DNA of 64,000 bases from Isoperla grammatica (Eukaryota; Arthropoda; Insecta; Plecoptera; Perlodidae), in contig OX246740.1 in NCBI GenBank assembly GCA_945910005.1, forward strand, positions 46,038,014 to 46,102,013, written 5' to 3'. Shown one piece after another: positions 43,719-58,907 of this stretch (positions are counted from its first letter, which is position 1; every line of letters begins with the position of its first letter). The translations under genes were made by a program, and so were the position numbers. The notes under the pieces are model-generated. The model searched no databases. It was not told where the DNA came from and saw nothing but the letters and a program-made list of their open reading frames with translations.

Positions 43719-44190
43719 TTTGTAGAATCCTTCAGCTTACAAGCATGGGTACACTTTTATTGATTGGCCAAACACTCACATGTCGGCATCTTGCAAACAC
43801 GGCAACAGTTACAGACTAGGAGATCCATAACGGTCAAAGGTACTGGAGCTCCAATCATCCACTCGTTGCTTAGATCTCCTTTGCCGTGGTTTCCCATCCA
43901 TAGCCACGCGGATTAGGAACATCAGGGTTGGCGTCCAAACAACGTATCCAGACCGCTGTTTGGTAGTTAGCTCGCAGCCGCAGGATTTGAAGAAGTAGAC
44001 AATCGTTTCAAGGTGGTAGCTGATTAGTCTTAATATCATCACATTTACTTTTAAAAAGCTCGTAGGGCAGCTGGTTGACGCCTGACTACCAAAAATCAAA
44101 CACACCTCGAAGATGTGTAAAAACTAGCGAGTTCGTTGGGATTCAAATAATGTAATACCCTCCCTGACCTCCTGCACTGGTTGTGACAAA

Positions 44191-44339
44191 GGTTGGAATT
44201 CATAGTCGGCCACTTAACCTAGAGGCACCCAATGTTGATATGGATATGTTTTTTATATGGGAAATGACATGTATGAAACTGTTACCTTGTTAAGAACGGG
44301 CGCATCTATAGGTGTAGGGGACGACTATGAGTTCGAACC
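44191..44339. mobile_element. MITE family A copy inside fold-back element 2
   Basis: GGTTGGAATTCATAGTCGGC mirrors GACGACTATGAGTTCGAACC. It lies in the spacer between the fold-back arms, so it inserted later or marks the original loop. Confidence 0.7.
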
Positions 44340-44430
44340 TGAGTGAGCTCATTCAGTGGTAAAGGGAAAAATAGAACTTTGAATATCATGAGAAAAAACT
44401 CGAATTTCTGTGTCAGCTAAGCAAGATGGG

Positions 44431-44932
44431 TCAGGACTGAAGAGTTTTTTATCGATGTCATCAAAAAAACTTGAAGAGTATGTCTGTAAACTCTGCTCTT
44501 TGACCATGACTCTGTCATGCGTCAACCTGCTGCGCTACGAGCTTTTTAGAAGTAAGTGTGATGATATGAAGTCTAATCAGCTACCACCTTGTAACGATTG
44601 CTTACTGCTTCATATCCTGCGACTGTGAGTTATCAACCAAACACGATCTATTGATACGTTGCTTGGAAGCCAACCCTGATGTTCCTGATCTGTGTGGCTA
44701 TGGATGGAAAACCACGGCAGAAGGAGATCTGAGCAACGAGTGGATGATTGGAACTCCTGTACCTTTGACCGTTATGGATCTCCTAGCCTGTAACTGTTGC
44801 CGTGTTTGCAAGATGCCAACCTATGAGTGTTTGGCCAATCAGATGAAGTGTACCCACGCGTGTAAGCTGAAGGACTGTCCAAATATCGGTACCCAGCATG
44901 AGAATTCCAGTGAATCAGAAGGATTAATCTGA
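44431..44932 (+). pseudogene. Cys-rich transposon ORF remnant in the right arm
   Basis: Two adjacent open pieces in related frames are visible. The first contains NQLPPCNDCLLLHILRL, the second IRCLEANPDVPDLCGYGWKT, LSNEWMIGTPVPLTVMDLLA, then a dense Cys array (CNCCRVC, CLANQMKC, CKLKDC) and a Ser/Glu-rich end. The left arm keeps a less complete inverted copy with the segment ANYQTAVWIRCLDANPDVPN. A C-terminal Cys array of this type, loosely like a CXC/tesmin repeat, suggests DNA binding by a transposon-encoded protein. That is an inference. Confidence 0.5.
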
Positions 44933-45750
44933 CGACTTCAATTTTGAGTGATTTTGACTTCAATTTTGATTAATTTGACGACTAGACAGTGACTGCTAGG
45001 ACATATATCATATCATACTATCATAATCACGTATCTCAGCATGGTCATGCTCTTTTCTAAAAATGTATTTTGTTGCAGTTGCACACCCATTCAAGAATAC
45101 CCTGATGTCTGAGGACATTAATTAGAAATTCAGTAACAATCTTAAGTAGTTTATAAGTTATATGATAATTACATTCTCTCACGATTAAATAATATTGTTA
45201 TTCGTTATTGTAATTGCAGTTAAAATTCTGCGTCTTTAGAGTACCCACAAGTAATATTTTAGTAACTAGACCTATAGTTTGACGATACTTACCTATTGAC
45301 CTTTGACCGCCATTTTGAATGAATACCGTGAAAACAATGTGATAACAATAGAAACTATTCATTATAACGTATTTATGAGTAAGTACGTTGATATAATGAA
45401 TCTTGGCCAATAAATCGAAGAAAATTTAAAAATTACCCATTTTGAGGAAATTGACCTCAATTAAGGTCAAAAAAGGCTAAATTGGTAATTTAAATTTTTT
45501 TAAAGAAACATAATACATTTACCTTACTAAAAGTGTATGGTTAAACTTGCAAACATTGTTCATTATTTAATTAAAAATTATTAAAAAAATTACAAATTTG
45601 ACCTTTAACCCTAGTTTTGACATAGAAAGCTGGATTTGCCAGAGGTATATCATGGTTTTTTGAAAAGTACTTGTCTCAAGCTTTTATTTAAAATATGTCT
45701 TCTTTTGACCCAAATTTTATACCGTCATTCTCGTTATGCAAAGGACTATG

Positions 45751-46913
45751 AGTGCGTATAGACAATTAAAAACAGATCTCAAATTTGATTTGTGTTGCTT
45801 CCAGTGCAGAAAGGCCGCGTTTGCTTTCCAGTTCGGGAAGTTTGTCGAACTTTCGAAATTAATTTGGCTTCACCCTCTGGGCACAATAACGTGATAGATT
45901 TTTGATGTATCTCCATGAAAAACATATTTTTGTTTCACATTTTTTTAAATACCTTTTCATTGTTCACACAAATCCATATTTCATTTACATAGCAAAGGGG
46001 GACAATATGAATAATTTTTGTTTCTGGCAAATTAGATTGAACATTTAAAGCAATATATCTACAAGACAGTATAGAGCGTATTGTGTATAATATATCAATA
46101 TAATATCAATACAGTCATGCATGTTAACTCTGAAACGAACGAAGCCACAAGGCACACAACCAAAATTTTTTTCTAAAACTGAGTGGGTAGACGACAATAA
46201 AATACACCTCTATCAATGTATTTACATACCCGAAGCGTTCCGTGCTCACAAATACATCCCACACACACAACGCGCGAGTTTTTCAACAAGCGAGCTACCA
46301 TTACTTTAACTTGCAAACGATTGGGAAAAACGACATGGTAAACACGATTGCGATCTATACAAAAGCCAATAAAATGTTCTCGTTCAATATTTGTGTATGG
46401 CTTCGTTACCCGTGTATATAATAAAGCAAGCCGAGTGCGTTAGCCCGTATGATGCCGAGCGTGTGCACTCTCGACATGTGGCTATACCGAAGCCTCGGGA
46501 CCAAAGTTCAGTACACTCTTATATTTGCATTGTGATATTTCTGCATCTACCCACACGTGCCACATATTTGCTTTGTTGTAGTTCTACCTATCGACTATAG
46601 AGGCAAGAAAGTCTCCGTACACAATCTTGGTTATGGGTTAGTTCACTAACCTTTTAGGGATGCACAGTCAAGTGTAAAGTTTAGTACAGTATTTTTTGCT
46701 ATAGAATTAGTTCATAACATGCAATTCTCCATATGAAGAACAAACCATGTATTAATCCATATATTAAACCATACAAATACATTGCAAGGTGTGCATAGCA
46801 AGCTTTAGCACACAAATCAATATACACGTCTACAGCACGTCACGTACCATCGACGACCGACGTACGATAGTACGTCGCGTTGTGTGGAAGACATATTATC
46901 ACCGACCGTGTTA
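45751..46913. other. No gene supported
   Basis: AT-rich non-coding DNA. Short ORFs near 46121 and 46391 show no domain or splice context. Confidence 0.4.
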
Positions 46914-47099
46914 AGGCTGGTCCACACAGATTTTTAAGACATAAGGTTTTAAGACGTTGTTTTAAACACAACAATGAAAACAACGTCTTAAAACTAAAAC
47001 TTTGTGTGAACGCCAGTATACGTGTTTACTATGATCCAACTTTACGACTACGCGTTAAACCTTAAATCGTATGTCTTAAAAATCTGTGTGGACCAGCCC
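46914..47099. mobile_element. PIF/Harbinger-like MITE, 186 bp
   Basis: AGGCTGGTCCACACAGATTT then TTAAGACATA mirrors TATGTCTTAAAAATCTGTGT then GGACCAGCCC. It is flanked by TTA on both sides, the 3-bp target duplication typical of PIF/Harbinger. Inside is a second inverted pair, TTTTAAGACGTTGTTTTAAA with AAAACAACGTCTTAAAAC. Confidence 0.8.
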
Positions 47100-47102
47100 T
47101 TA

Positions 47103-50373
<3,271 letters not shown>

Positions 50374-50500
50374 GGCCCGGATAAATATTTAGTAACCCTA
50401 CTTAGTTGTTTTACCATGGCAACCACGCAGGCTACTCATTGGTTGTTGCCATGGTGTTAACCAGTTAGTAGCCTTCTAAATATTTATCCGAAAAATGCCC
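50374..50500. mobile_element. Palindromic MITE family C
   Basis: GGCCCGGATAAATATTTAGT mirrors AAATATTTATCCG, and the centre GTTTTACCATGGCAACCACG faces TTGTTGCCATGGTGTTAAC. The left flank ends in TAA. Confidence 0.65.
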
Positions 50501-50628
50501 GGTATTACAAATCAACCAATAGGAAAGTTATTTGTATAGCAAATAATCTTTTTGTAGGATTTCAAATGTGTTGATTGGTGGTTTGCATGGAGAAAACAAG
50601 CTATTCGACGAGTAAGTACTATAATACT
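50501..50628. mobile_element. Truncated MITE family B copy
   Basis: GGAAAGTTATTTGTATAGCA, TTGATTGGTGGTTTGCATGG and AAACAAGCTATTCGACGAGT match the family-B core. It directly abuts the family-C element. Confidence 0.6.
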
Positions 50629-51197
50629 TGTGCTGGATTCACGAAGATTGTCCTAAGTTAGGCAAATCCTAACTAGATAAATCAAGATAAATCATCTCTG
50701 GGTATTACTACACATTCACAAACAAAATGTTATTAGCTCAGTTGTTGATATTTAACTATATTTTATCTTTTTTTAATGACATTGCAGAACAAATATGCGT
50801 GATTTAAATCACTAAGATTTGCTTAAACTAGGACGTCGTAGCACTTAGGCACCTTTGTGAATCTGGGCCCTGGGTCTTAGTGGCATTTTAAATTGCATTC
50901 TATTGGCTGAGGACATTGAACTAACATCATCAGCAAACACGTAATTTTCTGTCATGGCTACCGACGCCAGCTCTATTGACAATTTAAAATTGAAAAACAC
51001 GAACTGTGTGGTTAACAGGCGAGTAATTTTTACACGGGTCCGCTCTTTAATAAAATTAGAATCCTTGAGGATTACGGTCTGCGCATAAGAAATGTGGACC
51101 AAACTTTAAAAAATGTGTCTCTTTTTACTGCTCGGTACTACTATAGCAGCCTCAGATCCAGGTAGGCGTATACGCATTTAAAGAGGTGGTTCCATTT

Positions 51198-51482
51198 TAA
51201 CGGTGACTTTGGAGCCGTCCTATCAACGAAGCACTCAATAAATTCAAAGTTGTTCTGAATCGGCCTGGTTGATTCTGGCATTTGTCCGCAGGTGTTCGCA
51301 CTCTCCAATCACTGAATAATATGTTTCGTATTTGAAATATCGATCTTTGATTGGTTATCGCTCACTCGTCGATGGTGTTCGAAGCCTACAGGGTTGGTTT
51401 AGTCACTTTATAATTAAGGTCCCCCACTGCAAATCAGTTTAGTTACTGACCGGGTAGACTCTAAATGTGAATTAATTTATTT
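51198..51482 (+). mobile_element. Dispersed repeat S3, longest copy
   Basis: It runs from CGGTGACTTTGGAGCCGTCC through TTTGATTGGTTATCGCTCAC and CAAATCAGTTTAGTTACTGA to GACTCTAAATGTGAATTAAT and T/A repeats. The same order recurs at 54812 and, truncated, at 55715. A simple-repeat 3' end fits a SINE or a 5'-truncated LINE. Confidence 0.7.
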
Positions 51483-52612
51483 TATTTTTATTTAAAACTC
51501 CGTTATTTTAGTACTACAGGAATAACACAGAGGGGAATAAAGAATTACCTGTACGTTAAACGTTTCCACTATTATTATAATTGTACTGTTGAATTATTTG
51601 CATCAAAGGTTTACAAAATACCAACTCTTCTCTATTTTTATGATATTTAAGTACACAATATGTTTCCAAGGTTAAGAAGTCTACTAAAGCTAGTCCACGT
51701 TCTCCCCTTTCCCGTTCCCTCCCCTCTACGTCATACGTCATACTTGTCTATTCCTTTCTCTTCTCCTCCCCGTACCTTCCTATTTGTCCCTTCCTCCAAA
51801 CACCCCCAACGTCATATGATAATGGATGTCACAACAAATAATCAAACATGTTTACAATAAATTCTTAAATCTAAAAAAATCCCACACAGCTAAGTTTTCA
51901 GAGTTTTTCAAGTTTGGTTAGTTTAGCGATCTTGAGATCGTATGTTTAACGTAAATGTATTTTCACGAGGTTTTAATAATAGAACTGTCACTTCGCGTAG
52001 AAATATTACGACAGTGGATAAACATCGTTATCCGCATGAATATGCTCGGGCAGGTAGTCGCTACAATCAACAGGTGGTCGTAAGGATGAACAATATCGCA
52101 TTTTGGTGGAGGTGCCGGGTTTCGCTAACTTTTCGCGTGTACGGATTTTACTTACCTTTTCACACTTGTGTGTGTATCTATGTTGTGTCAATTCAATATT
52201 CAAAATTATTCTATTATACTATATAGTATGTTAAATTCATATACCGATTTTTTTCATGGTTTTACTATTTTTGTACACATTTTTGTACTCATTTTGAACC
52301 TCCAGTAAACATTATGCCAGCCATGTAGTTTAAGTGATTGCTGCTAAAATTAACACCCTCTCTAATATTTAAAGCAAGCTTTGGCACAATTCGTGGCATG
52401 GTTCGAAAATATTATTTAAGGGCGTTTATACCTGAATCGATAACTCTTCTATCGCTCTTTCCTCCGAGGGAGAGAGAAATAGTGATCTCTATAGACAGAA
52501 AAGCTACTGATCGAGTAGATTTTGTCAGGTTCGCGTAAATAGCAAACATGTTAAATTGTTACCTCGATTGTGAAATGCAAGAGCACATTGTTAGTTGCAC
52601 AGTAAATATAGG

Positions 52613-52613
<1 letters not shown>
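51483..52613. other. No gene supported
   Basis: It includes a C/T-rich degraded S2-like piece at 51690-51820. Short ORFs only. Confidence 0.4.

Positions 52614-52659
<46 letters not shown>
52614..52659. repeat. (CT)n microsatellite
   Basis: A run of TCTCTC dinucleotides. A short (TATC)n run follows at 52712-52731 after AATCAAGACCATTATC, the same arrangement seen at 38735-38771 in the S2 repeat. Confidence 0.9.
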
Positions 52660-52667
<8 letters not shown>

Positions 52668-52734
52668 AGTAAGGCCTAGCTGGCCTTAATCCCGCCTTCA
52701 ATCAAGACCATTATCTATCTATCTATCTATCTCT

Positions 52735-53500
52735 CTCCCCTACGCTACGCACCAATGTTGTACAGCATGGCGTTAGGTCTATCTCTCTTGCCAACAAAGA
52801 GGTTCTATTGTGTTGGCGTACATGATTGAATGGAGACGAATGTCAATTTTAATTAAAGTTATTTGGTTTTGTAAACATGACACGTAGAAATACCCATTTT
52901 ATTTATAATTTCGAGCTATCACCGCTGACAGCTCTCAAACACTGAATATATACCCGACTTTCAACAACGTTTAATAGAAACTCATATCAAAACTATATGG
53001 TTCAGTAGTTTTAATTTAAATTAAAAAGTATGCTTGTCTCGTTTCTCTGTTTGTGGTATTCACCATTCAAACGCTGTTTTATGTTTAATTCCAACGTAAT
53101 TTAATTGACGTCATTGTGAAACTGGGCTTCCATTGACATATTATTAGTTACTATAACTTCTCATTTGAATTTAACATACTTCTGTCAGTTATGTCGAGCT
53201 TTTCACGTTTAAGCAACCATTTATTAATTAGACATCACGTTCAAGAGATCGCTGTAGTTAGGTGATTTTAAACGAAACTAAACTAAAAAACTAAGAATAT
53301 AAACTAAGAATAAAAACTAAGAATATAGTAATGTAAAAACAATTTTTCTATTTTCTTTAAAGCGCGTTGTTCACGTATTTTAGTTTCTTTTATTCTGCGT
53401 TAGTTACAACTCATGTCGGTCATAAAGAGATCTGTCTAAATACTCGCTTACTTGTTCTAGTTCCTTGCAACACATCACGTCTTGTTATGTTGACAAAGTG
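52735..53500. other. No gene supported
   Basis: AT-rich non-coding DNA with a short triple repeat AACTAAGAATA near 53288-53325. Confidence 0.4.
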
Positions 53501-53502
53501 TC

Positions 53503-53785
53503 TATTTGCACGACGTTAGTGTCTACATGGGGCGAGATCTTGTATGCACAATACACGACGGACAAAAACTAACTAAAGAGAAGATTATCATCGCCTTATT
53601 TGCACGACATTTGTGTCTACACGTGATGAGATCTTGTGTGAACAACACACGACGGACAAAAACTAACTAAAGAGAAGATTATCATCGCTTTATTTGCACG
53701 ACATTTGTGTCAAGTGCGACAAAACCTTGTGTGCACAAAACACACGACGGACAAAAACCAACCAAAGAGTAGATTATTGCTTTTT
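53503..53785. repeat. Three tandem copies of a unit of about 94 bp
   Basis: TATTTGCACGAC starts units at 53503, 53598 and 53691. Each contains ACGACGGACAAAAAC and AGAGAAGATTATCATCGC. The third copy is the most diverged. Confidence 0.85.
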
Positions 53786-54451
53786 AAACTTTTTCCAATA
53801 AACGATCACGTTTGCGTTCTCGTCGTATTTGCTTTCCGATATTTATTGGATTTCACATTCGCAATGACTAATTAATTTTAGATTAAGAGCGGGCAAAAAA
53901 TGTACTACGTTAATATTTTTCTTTCGACTGGAAAAATATATTGGTCATCATTTACCGCGATGAAAGTAGAAAGAAAAATATTTTCTTTCAAACAACGCTT
54001 ATATTTGAATGCTCTATATCTCCTCTCTCCTTGTGAATCCGGGCCCAGAAATACAGTTCACACTCTATAGACTTGGACTATGTGATGTGATCTCTTTGAT
54101 ATGTATACAAGGTATATATTGCATCCCCTTCTACAAGGTCAAGCTCTAAAAGTTTGGTTCCGGCGAGCTACGTTTTCTCTGTATACAAGGTGTCTCTATA
54201 ATTATGTAACACTTGTCGGTAATCACATCTCACAAGTAGGTCGGCATGGGTTCGTGTGAGACGTATACGTGGGTGTCCCGCGGTGTATAACGCAACGTCG
54301 TGAAGTGCATCACAAGGCGTCATTTGCAGGTGTGCCCGATGCATCAAACAAGTATAGCAGCTCATGCACGAGAGATGTAGGTCGTGTGAAATAATGTCAC
54401 ATTGTGCCTGCTGAGGTTTCACACATCTCGCAACAACGGGAAGAATAATAA

Positions 54452-54600
54452 GGTCCAGTCTTACAATGTCCCAATAACTACTAATTATTCGTCGAATAGC
54501 TTGTTTTCTCCATGGCAACCACCAATCAGAACTCTTGAAATCCTCCAAATAGTTTAATTTCTACAAACAACTTTCTTATTAGGAGATTGTAAGACCGGCC
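54452..54600. mobile_element. MITE family B copy, best preserved inverted ends
   Basis: GGTCCAGTCTTACAATGTCC mirrors AGGAGATTGTAAGACCGGCC, and TAA flanks both ends. The core is shared with the 5401 copy in reverse. Confidence 0.8.
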
Positions 54601-54604
54601 CTAA

Positions 54605-54751
54605 GGTTGGAATTCATAGTCAGCCCCTACACCTAGGGGCACCCATTGTTGCTATGGATTTGTTTTGTTTATGGGAAATAACATGCAAACAATTGTTACC
54701 TTGGTAACTATGGGCGCCCCTAGGTGTAGGGGCCGACTATGAATTCCAACC
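54605..54751. mobile_element. MITE family A copy, well preserved
   Basis: GGTTGGAATTCATAGTCAGC mirrors GCCGACTATGAATTCCAACC over about 60 bp. TAA flanks both ends, and the left TAA is shared with the neighbouring family-B element. Confidence 0.85.
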
Positions 54752-54811
54752 TAAGTTTTTTAACTTCTAATAAGGATTCAGTTCCATCACTTCTTGTCTT
54801 AGGAATAAGAA

Positions 54812-55105
54812 AACGGTGACTTTGGAGCCGTCCTAGCTGCAACGAAGCACTTAATAAATTCAAAGTTGTTCTGAATTGGCCTTGTTGATTCTGACATCTG
54901 TCCGCAGGTGTTCGCACTGTCCGATCACTGTAAAATATATTTCGTATTTGAAATATCGATCTTTGATTGGTTATCGCTCACTCGTAGATGGTGTTCGAAG
55001 CCTATACAGGGTTGGTTTTGTCACTTTAAATTAAAGTCCCCCACTGCAAATCAGTTTCGTTACTGAGTTGATAGACTCTAAATGAGAATTTATTTATTTA
55101 TTAAT
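54812..55105 (+). mobile_element. Dispersed repeat S3 copy
   Basis: CGGTGACTTTGGAGCCGTCC to GACTCTAAATGAGAATTTAT then (TTTA)n, colinear with the 51198 copy. Confidence 0.75.
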
Positions 55106-55714
55106 AACACGGATATGGTTTTTTCAACATTGTTGTAATTTAATTATCCTGGATAACTCTTTATACAGTCTAGTCTAGATAAGTTCTTCTTGATGTAGAT
55201 CGAGCTATTTCTGTGGACATTCGATTCTAAGTTTACCGCTGGTCAGGTGCCAACTTTTTTTAAAAAATAGAACCTTGTTATTTTTGTGTTTGTATTGTTT
55301 TGCAATCAACAACAAAATAGAGACCTATATTATATTGTAAAGACATTTGTACAAATATTCGTTTTGGAAACGCTATTTTAAATCAAAGGCTGGAGATTAC
55401 ATTTTTAAGGTCTTCACACAAATGTGAATGTATACGGAACAGATAAAGTAGCAACAAATAAATTTAAACGGGTAAATTTAAATAAAAGAAAAGAGAAGGA
55501 GAGGATCTCATTTAGTCGCTTCTTACAACTGGCAGAGTCACTCAAGACCAAATTATTCTACCCAGAGCCTAGACAATGATAGTTAACCATAAACTATTCA
55601 CAAAAACATAGAAACATGACAAGTGCAGGCTAAAATACATATAAACACTGTTAAAAGAAATTTCCCGCACTTGACTTGCCAAACGTATATATTGCATCCC
55701 CTTCTACAAGGTCA

Positions 55715-55862
55715 AACTTTGATAGGTTATCGCTCACTCGTCGATAGTGTTCGAAGCCTACAGGGTTGGTTTAGTCACTTTAAATTAAAGTCCCCCACTG
55801 CAAATCAGCTTAGTTACTGAGTGGGTAGACTCTAAATGTGAATTTATTTATTTATTTTATTT
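55715..55862 (+). mobile_element. 5'-truncated S3 copy
   Basis: It starts within TTTGATAGGTTATCGCTCAC and continues to GACTCTAAATGTGAATTTAT and (TTTA)n. Truncation at the 5' side fits target-primed reverse transcription. Confidence 0.75.
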
Positions 55863-58139
55863 AAAGTTTGGTTCCGGCGATCTACGTTGTCATAGTTTGG
55901 CACTGTCAGTGCTGCTATCTCTCGGCAACGGCAAGCATAACTAACACAGCCTTAATAGTTTGAAAATATTCACCATCAGAATGCATGCAGGCATACATAC
56001 CAGCAGTGACATTTCTATTACTATCGAATACCTGTCAGTTCGTTACACTGGGACGTCACGGTAATGTGCAACACGTACGTACGTACGTGCTTAAACCAAT
56101 AACATGGCAGGCCGGTGTACTTGCAGTAACCATCAATCTCTGTTTTTATCGCAGTCGTGGAGTAACGAGTGGTTCTTTGTCAACTGTCAGGCGAGATCCT
56201 GTGTCGATAGTATTCGGTAGGTCGTACAAGCCTTTTGTGTTTTCCAGTCTAGCGACGAATATGTGAATCAACTTTTATTGCCCATTGTAGATAGTTTATT
56301 TGATATTATCTACAATGTTTACCATGCTGTTCATCAATATGTCAAAACGCTACAATAATTTCCAATTAGATTTAAGTTAGCGTTAGCCATAAACGTTTAT
56401 GACTAGCATTTATTAAAAGTTTAATTAAGTATTCGTTTTGTTTTGAATTATTCATTGTCAACGATTCTTATTGTTTTAAGTTAGTCAAGTCTTTAGTTTT
56501 ACTGTACAATAAAACAAGGTGTTTACTGCAAGCTCACTGTAATAATTAATAAAGACAAATAATAAATTATAAAATTATTACTTGTGGTGGTTCCGGTCAG
56601 AAAAGTAACTATCCATGCTACAAGAAAAGGAGGCGACCTATGTGGAAGATGTCTGTAAATAGCTTAGTAAGAACCAGTATTAGAATATATTTATCTACGC
56701 TTTATTGCAAGGATACAAACTAGCACTGATAAAATGACGTAACGATTTGTTTATTTATTAGTACCCATGTGAATCGTTATTGTTTGTTGTATGATAATGT
56801 ACTTAAGAAAAGAATCCACCTAATGACGTCAGTCTCGTACGATAGACAGAGCTACCCTTGATCTTTTCTAACCCGGGTAAGAGGTCCGTGAACGTTTATA
56901 GACAGACAGAATATATTCGATGAACATTAATCTGAAAGTCAGTTTGAAATACATTTTACGAATTATGGCTTTTGGCTTTTAGCAACTGCCACAAATAATT
57001 AATTTCATAGAGTTTAAATGTATAAATCAAACAGATATACTGAAAAACGATATAAATAGAGAATTTTGAATAATTCTATCGGCTGAGTCATAGGAAGAAT
57101 GAATAACGGTTGTGAAAGACGAATCGGTGAGTTCTTTCAGGATAGGAATGTCTGCACGCGATTTAGTGAGTGGTACGGGAGAATAATGTACTCCCCGCAT
57201 GGATAAAACAGGGTATAAATAATAAATATATGTCACACCTCTCCTCTGAAACAGTAGTTACCGTTGGTTAGAGCAGATTAGAGGGTTCGAAAGCTTGTGT
57301 AACAGCTTCGTTCTTCTCGTCAACTGCTCGGCCGTCCAGGTTAGTGGAGGAACCTGTCCTATATGACTGGTCAAAGTTACACGGTCCTTTCGGATGGGAT
57401 GTAAAGCCGATGGTCCCCTTGGTACTTTTCGACAGGAGTAGGCTACGTGCCGGTACTAGGCTTCCCCTCCTCCCTTCCTCATTATCATTCACCAATCATC
57501 ACTCATCAGGCTAAAGAGGCCATTGTGCCCTACACTGACCTTAATTACAATAAAATAAATAAAAATTGTTGCCCAAGTAAACAACAGGCATATTAATTGC
57601 ACCCTGGACTCCCTTGCAAGTAAACGCTACTTCCATTCAACCATTCATTAGTCAGCTTTTCTGTTTTTCTCCCTCGTCCATCGGCCACCTCTCTCTCCAA
57701 GTCACGTTCATCACCCTTCCTCCTACGCCATCTTTAAATCTCTATTATTATAGTGCTGACGATATTACATTGTGACGTAATTCATAATGGCATTCCACAT
57801 AGATGTGTCCGTTCCTATTCTAACTTATTGCAGAAGCGCAAACTAGTTGAACGTGAATTACTTGTCATTCTGTCCACGCCAGACGCTCAACCAACGGGCA
57901 TGGCTGTCTACATTAAAGGCTCAACGAAACTAGGTTAGGTCACTAACTCACTAATCACGGTCACCGTTAACAGAGAATAGTTTACAGTCAGTGAGATTAT
58001 GTAAACACTGTTGTTTTTGTTTTCTATGCCTCGTTATGCAGCGATCGCGTACTAATGATACTTGATAACATCGTTTCAGTTGCCTCACCCAACTGGTGTG
58101 ACGTGTTCTAGCTCACTCGTTCAGTAGGAATGTTGGCTG
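55863..58139. other. No gene supported
   Basis: The stretch contains (ACGT)n at 56073-56091 and a degraded S2-like piece at about 57300-57540 in reverse orientation. Short ORFs only. Confidence 0.4.
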
Positions 58140-58166
58140 CCCCCCCCCCCCCCCCCCCCCCCCCCA
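58140..58166. repeat. Poly-C tract
   Basis: A run of about 26 C. A second run of about 17 C lies at 58890-58907. Lengths may be unreliable. Confidence 0.9.
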
Positions 58167-58259
58167 GAGAATGATTCGACTGCTTGGACTTTGTGCAAAA
58201 CGAGCTACGCGAGCGGTGGATCGCGGGCGAGTGACATGGGTATAAGAATGCATCGTCTT

Positions 58260-58785
58260 CCCGCCTTGCACCCTGGACCCACAACACCGACGTCTACAGT
58301 ACGATCTTCTTCCTTCCCATCCACGACAGATTCATAACTCTTATTACTGGATACAGAAACCGCGAGCAAAATTCTGACCTTCCCAAAATAAAATCACTAA
58401 TGTTTGAGGAAGTAACTTTCCCTATGAAACCAAAGTTCAAATACTCTTATTCCCCACACAAAATGCATCCATTGTAACCGCGAACTTTATCATTTTCATA
58501 AATCTTTTAAATTTATTTCCTCATAATTAATATATTATTATAATTATTTCATTGTATTATTTCATATTTCTTTATATCTATTCATAATGTATTTTGTATC
58601 AGTGTTATTGTACAAATAGATTGTACCTATTTTGTATTTTGTACTATGCAATTGTACTTAATGGTTTGTAATTTTTGTTTGTATTTACATGTGTATCTAA
58701 CTGTACGGCTGAAGAGAGCCTCGTCCGCACAGACGGCGGTTCTGCAATAGCCTATACATTAAATAAATTAATAAATAAATCGTAA
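58260..58785 (+). mobile_element. Probable LINE 3' UTR with (AAAT)n tail
   Basis: AGAGCCTCGTCCGCACAGAC followed by GGCGGTTCTGCAATAGCC and ATTAAATAAATTAATAAATA has the form of a CR1-type 3' end. Upstream, CCCTATGAAACCAAAGTTCA may be the decayed end of an ORF. No intact coding sequence remains. Confidence 0.35.
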
Positions 58786-58907
58786 TATACAGCGATGCTT
58801 TACAAGATAATGAGTACGGAAGACAACGGATCAAGTAACATAGACATTGTTTTATGTGCATGGGATTAACTTGGCCTTAAGTCTACAACCCCCCCCCCCC
58901 CCCCCCC

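Larger units (their letters stand above)
42820..45750. mobile_element. Fold-back element 2, 2.9 kb, with a broken Cys-rich ORF in its arms
   Basis: The left arm from ATAGTCCTTTGCATAACG mirrors the right arm ending CGTTATGCAAAGGACTAT. Other matched pairs are TGGATTTGCCAGAGGTATAT with its inverse at 42932, and TGCGTCTTTAGAGTACCCAC with its inverse at 43335. The arms have diverged more than those of element 1. Both arms carry remnants of the same ORF, best seen at 44431-44932 (+). A family-A MITE sits in the central spacer. Confidence 0.85.
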
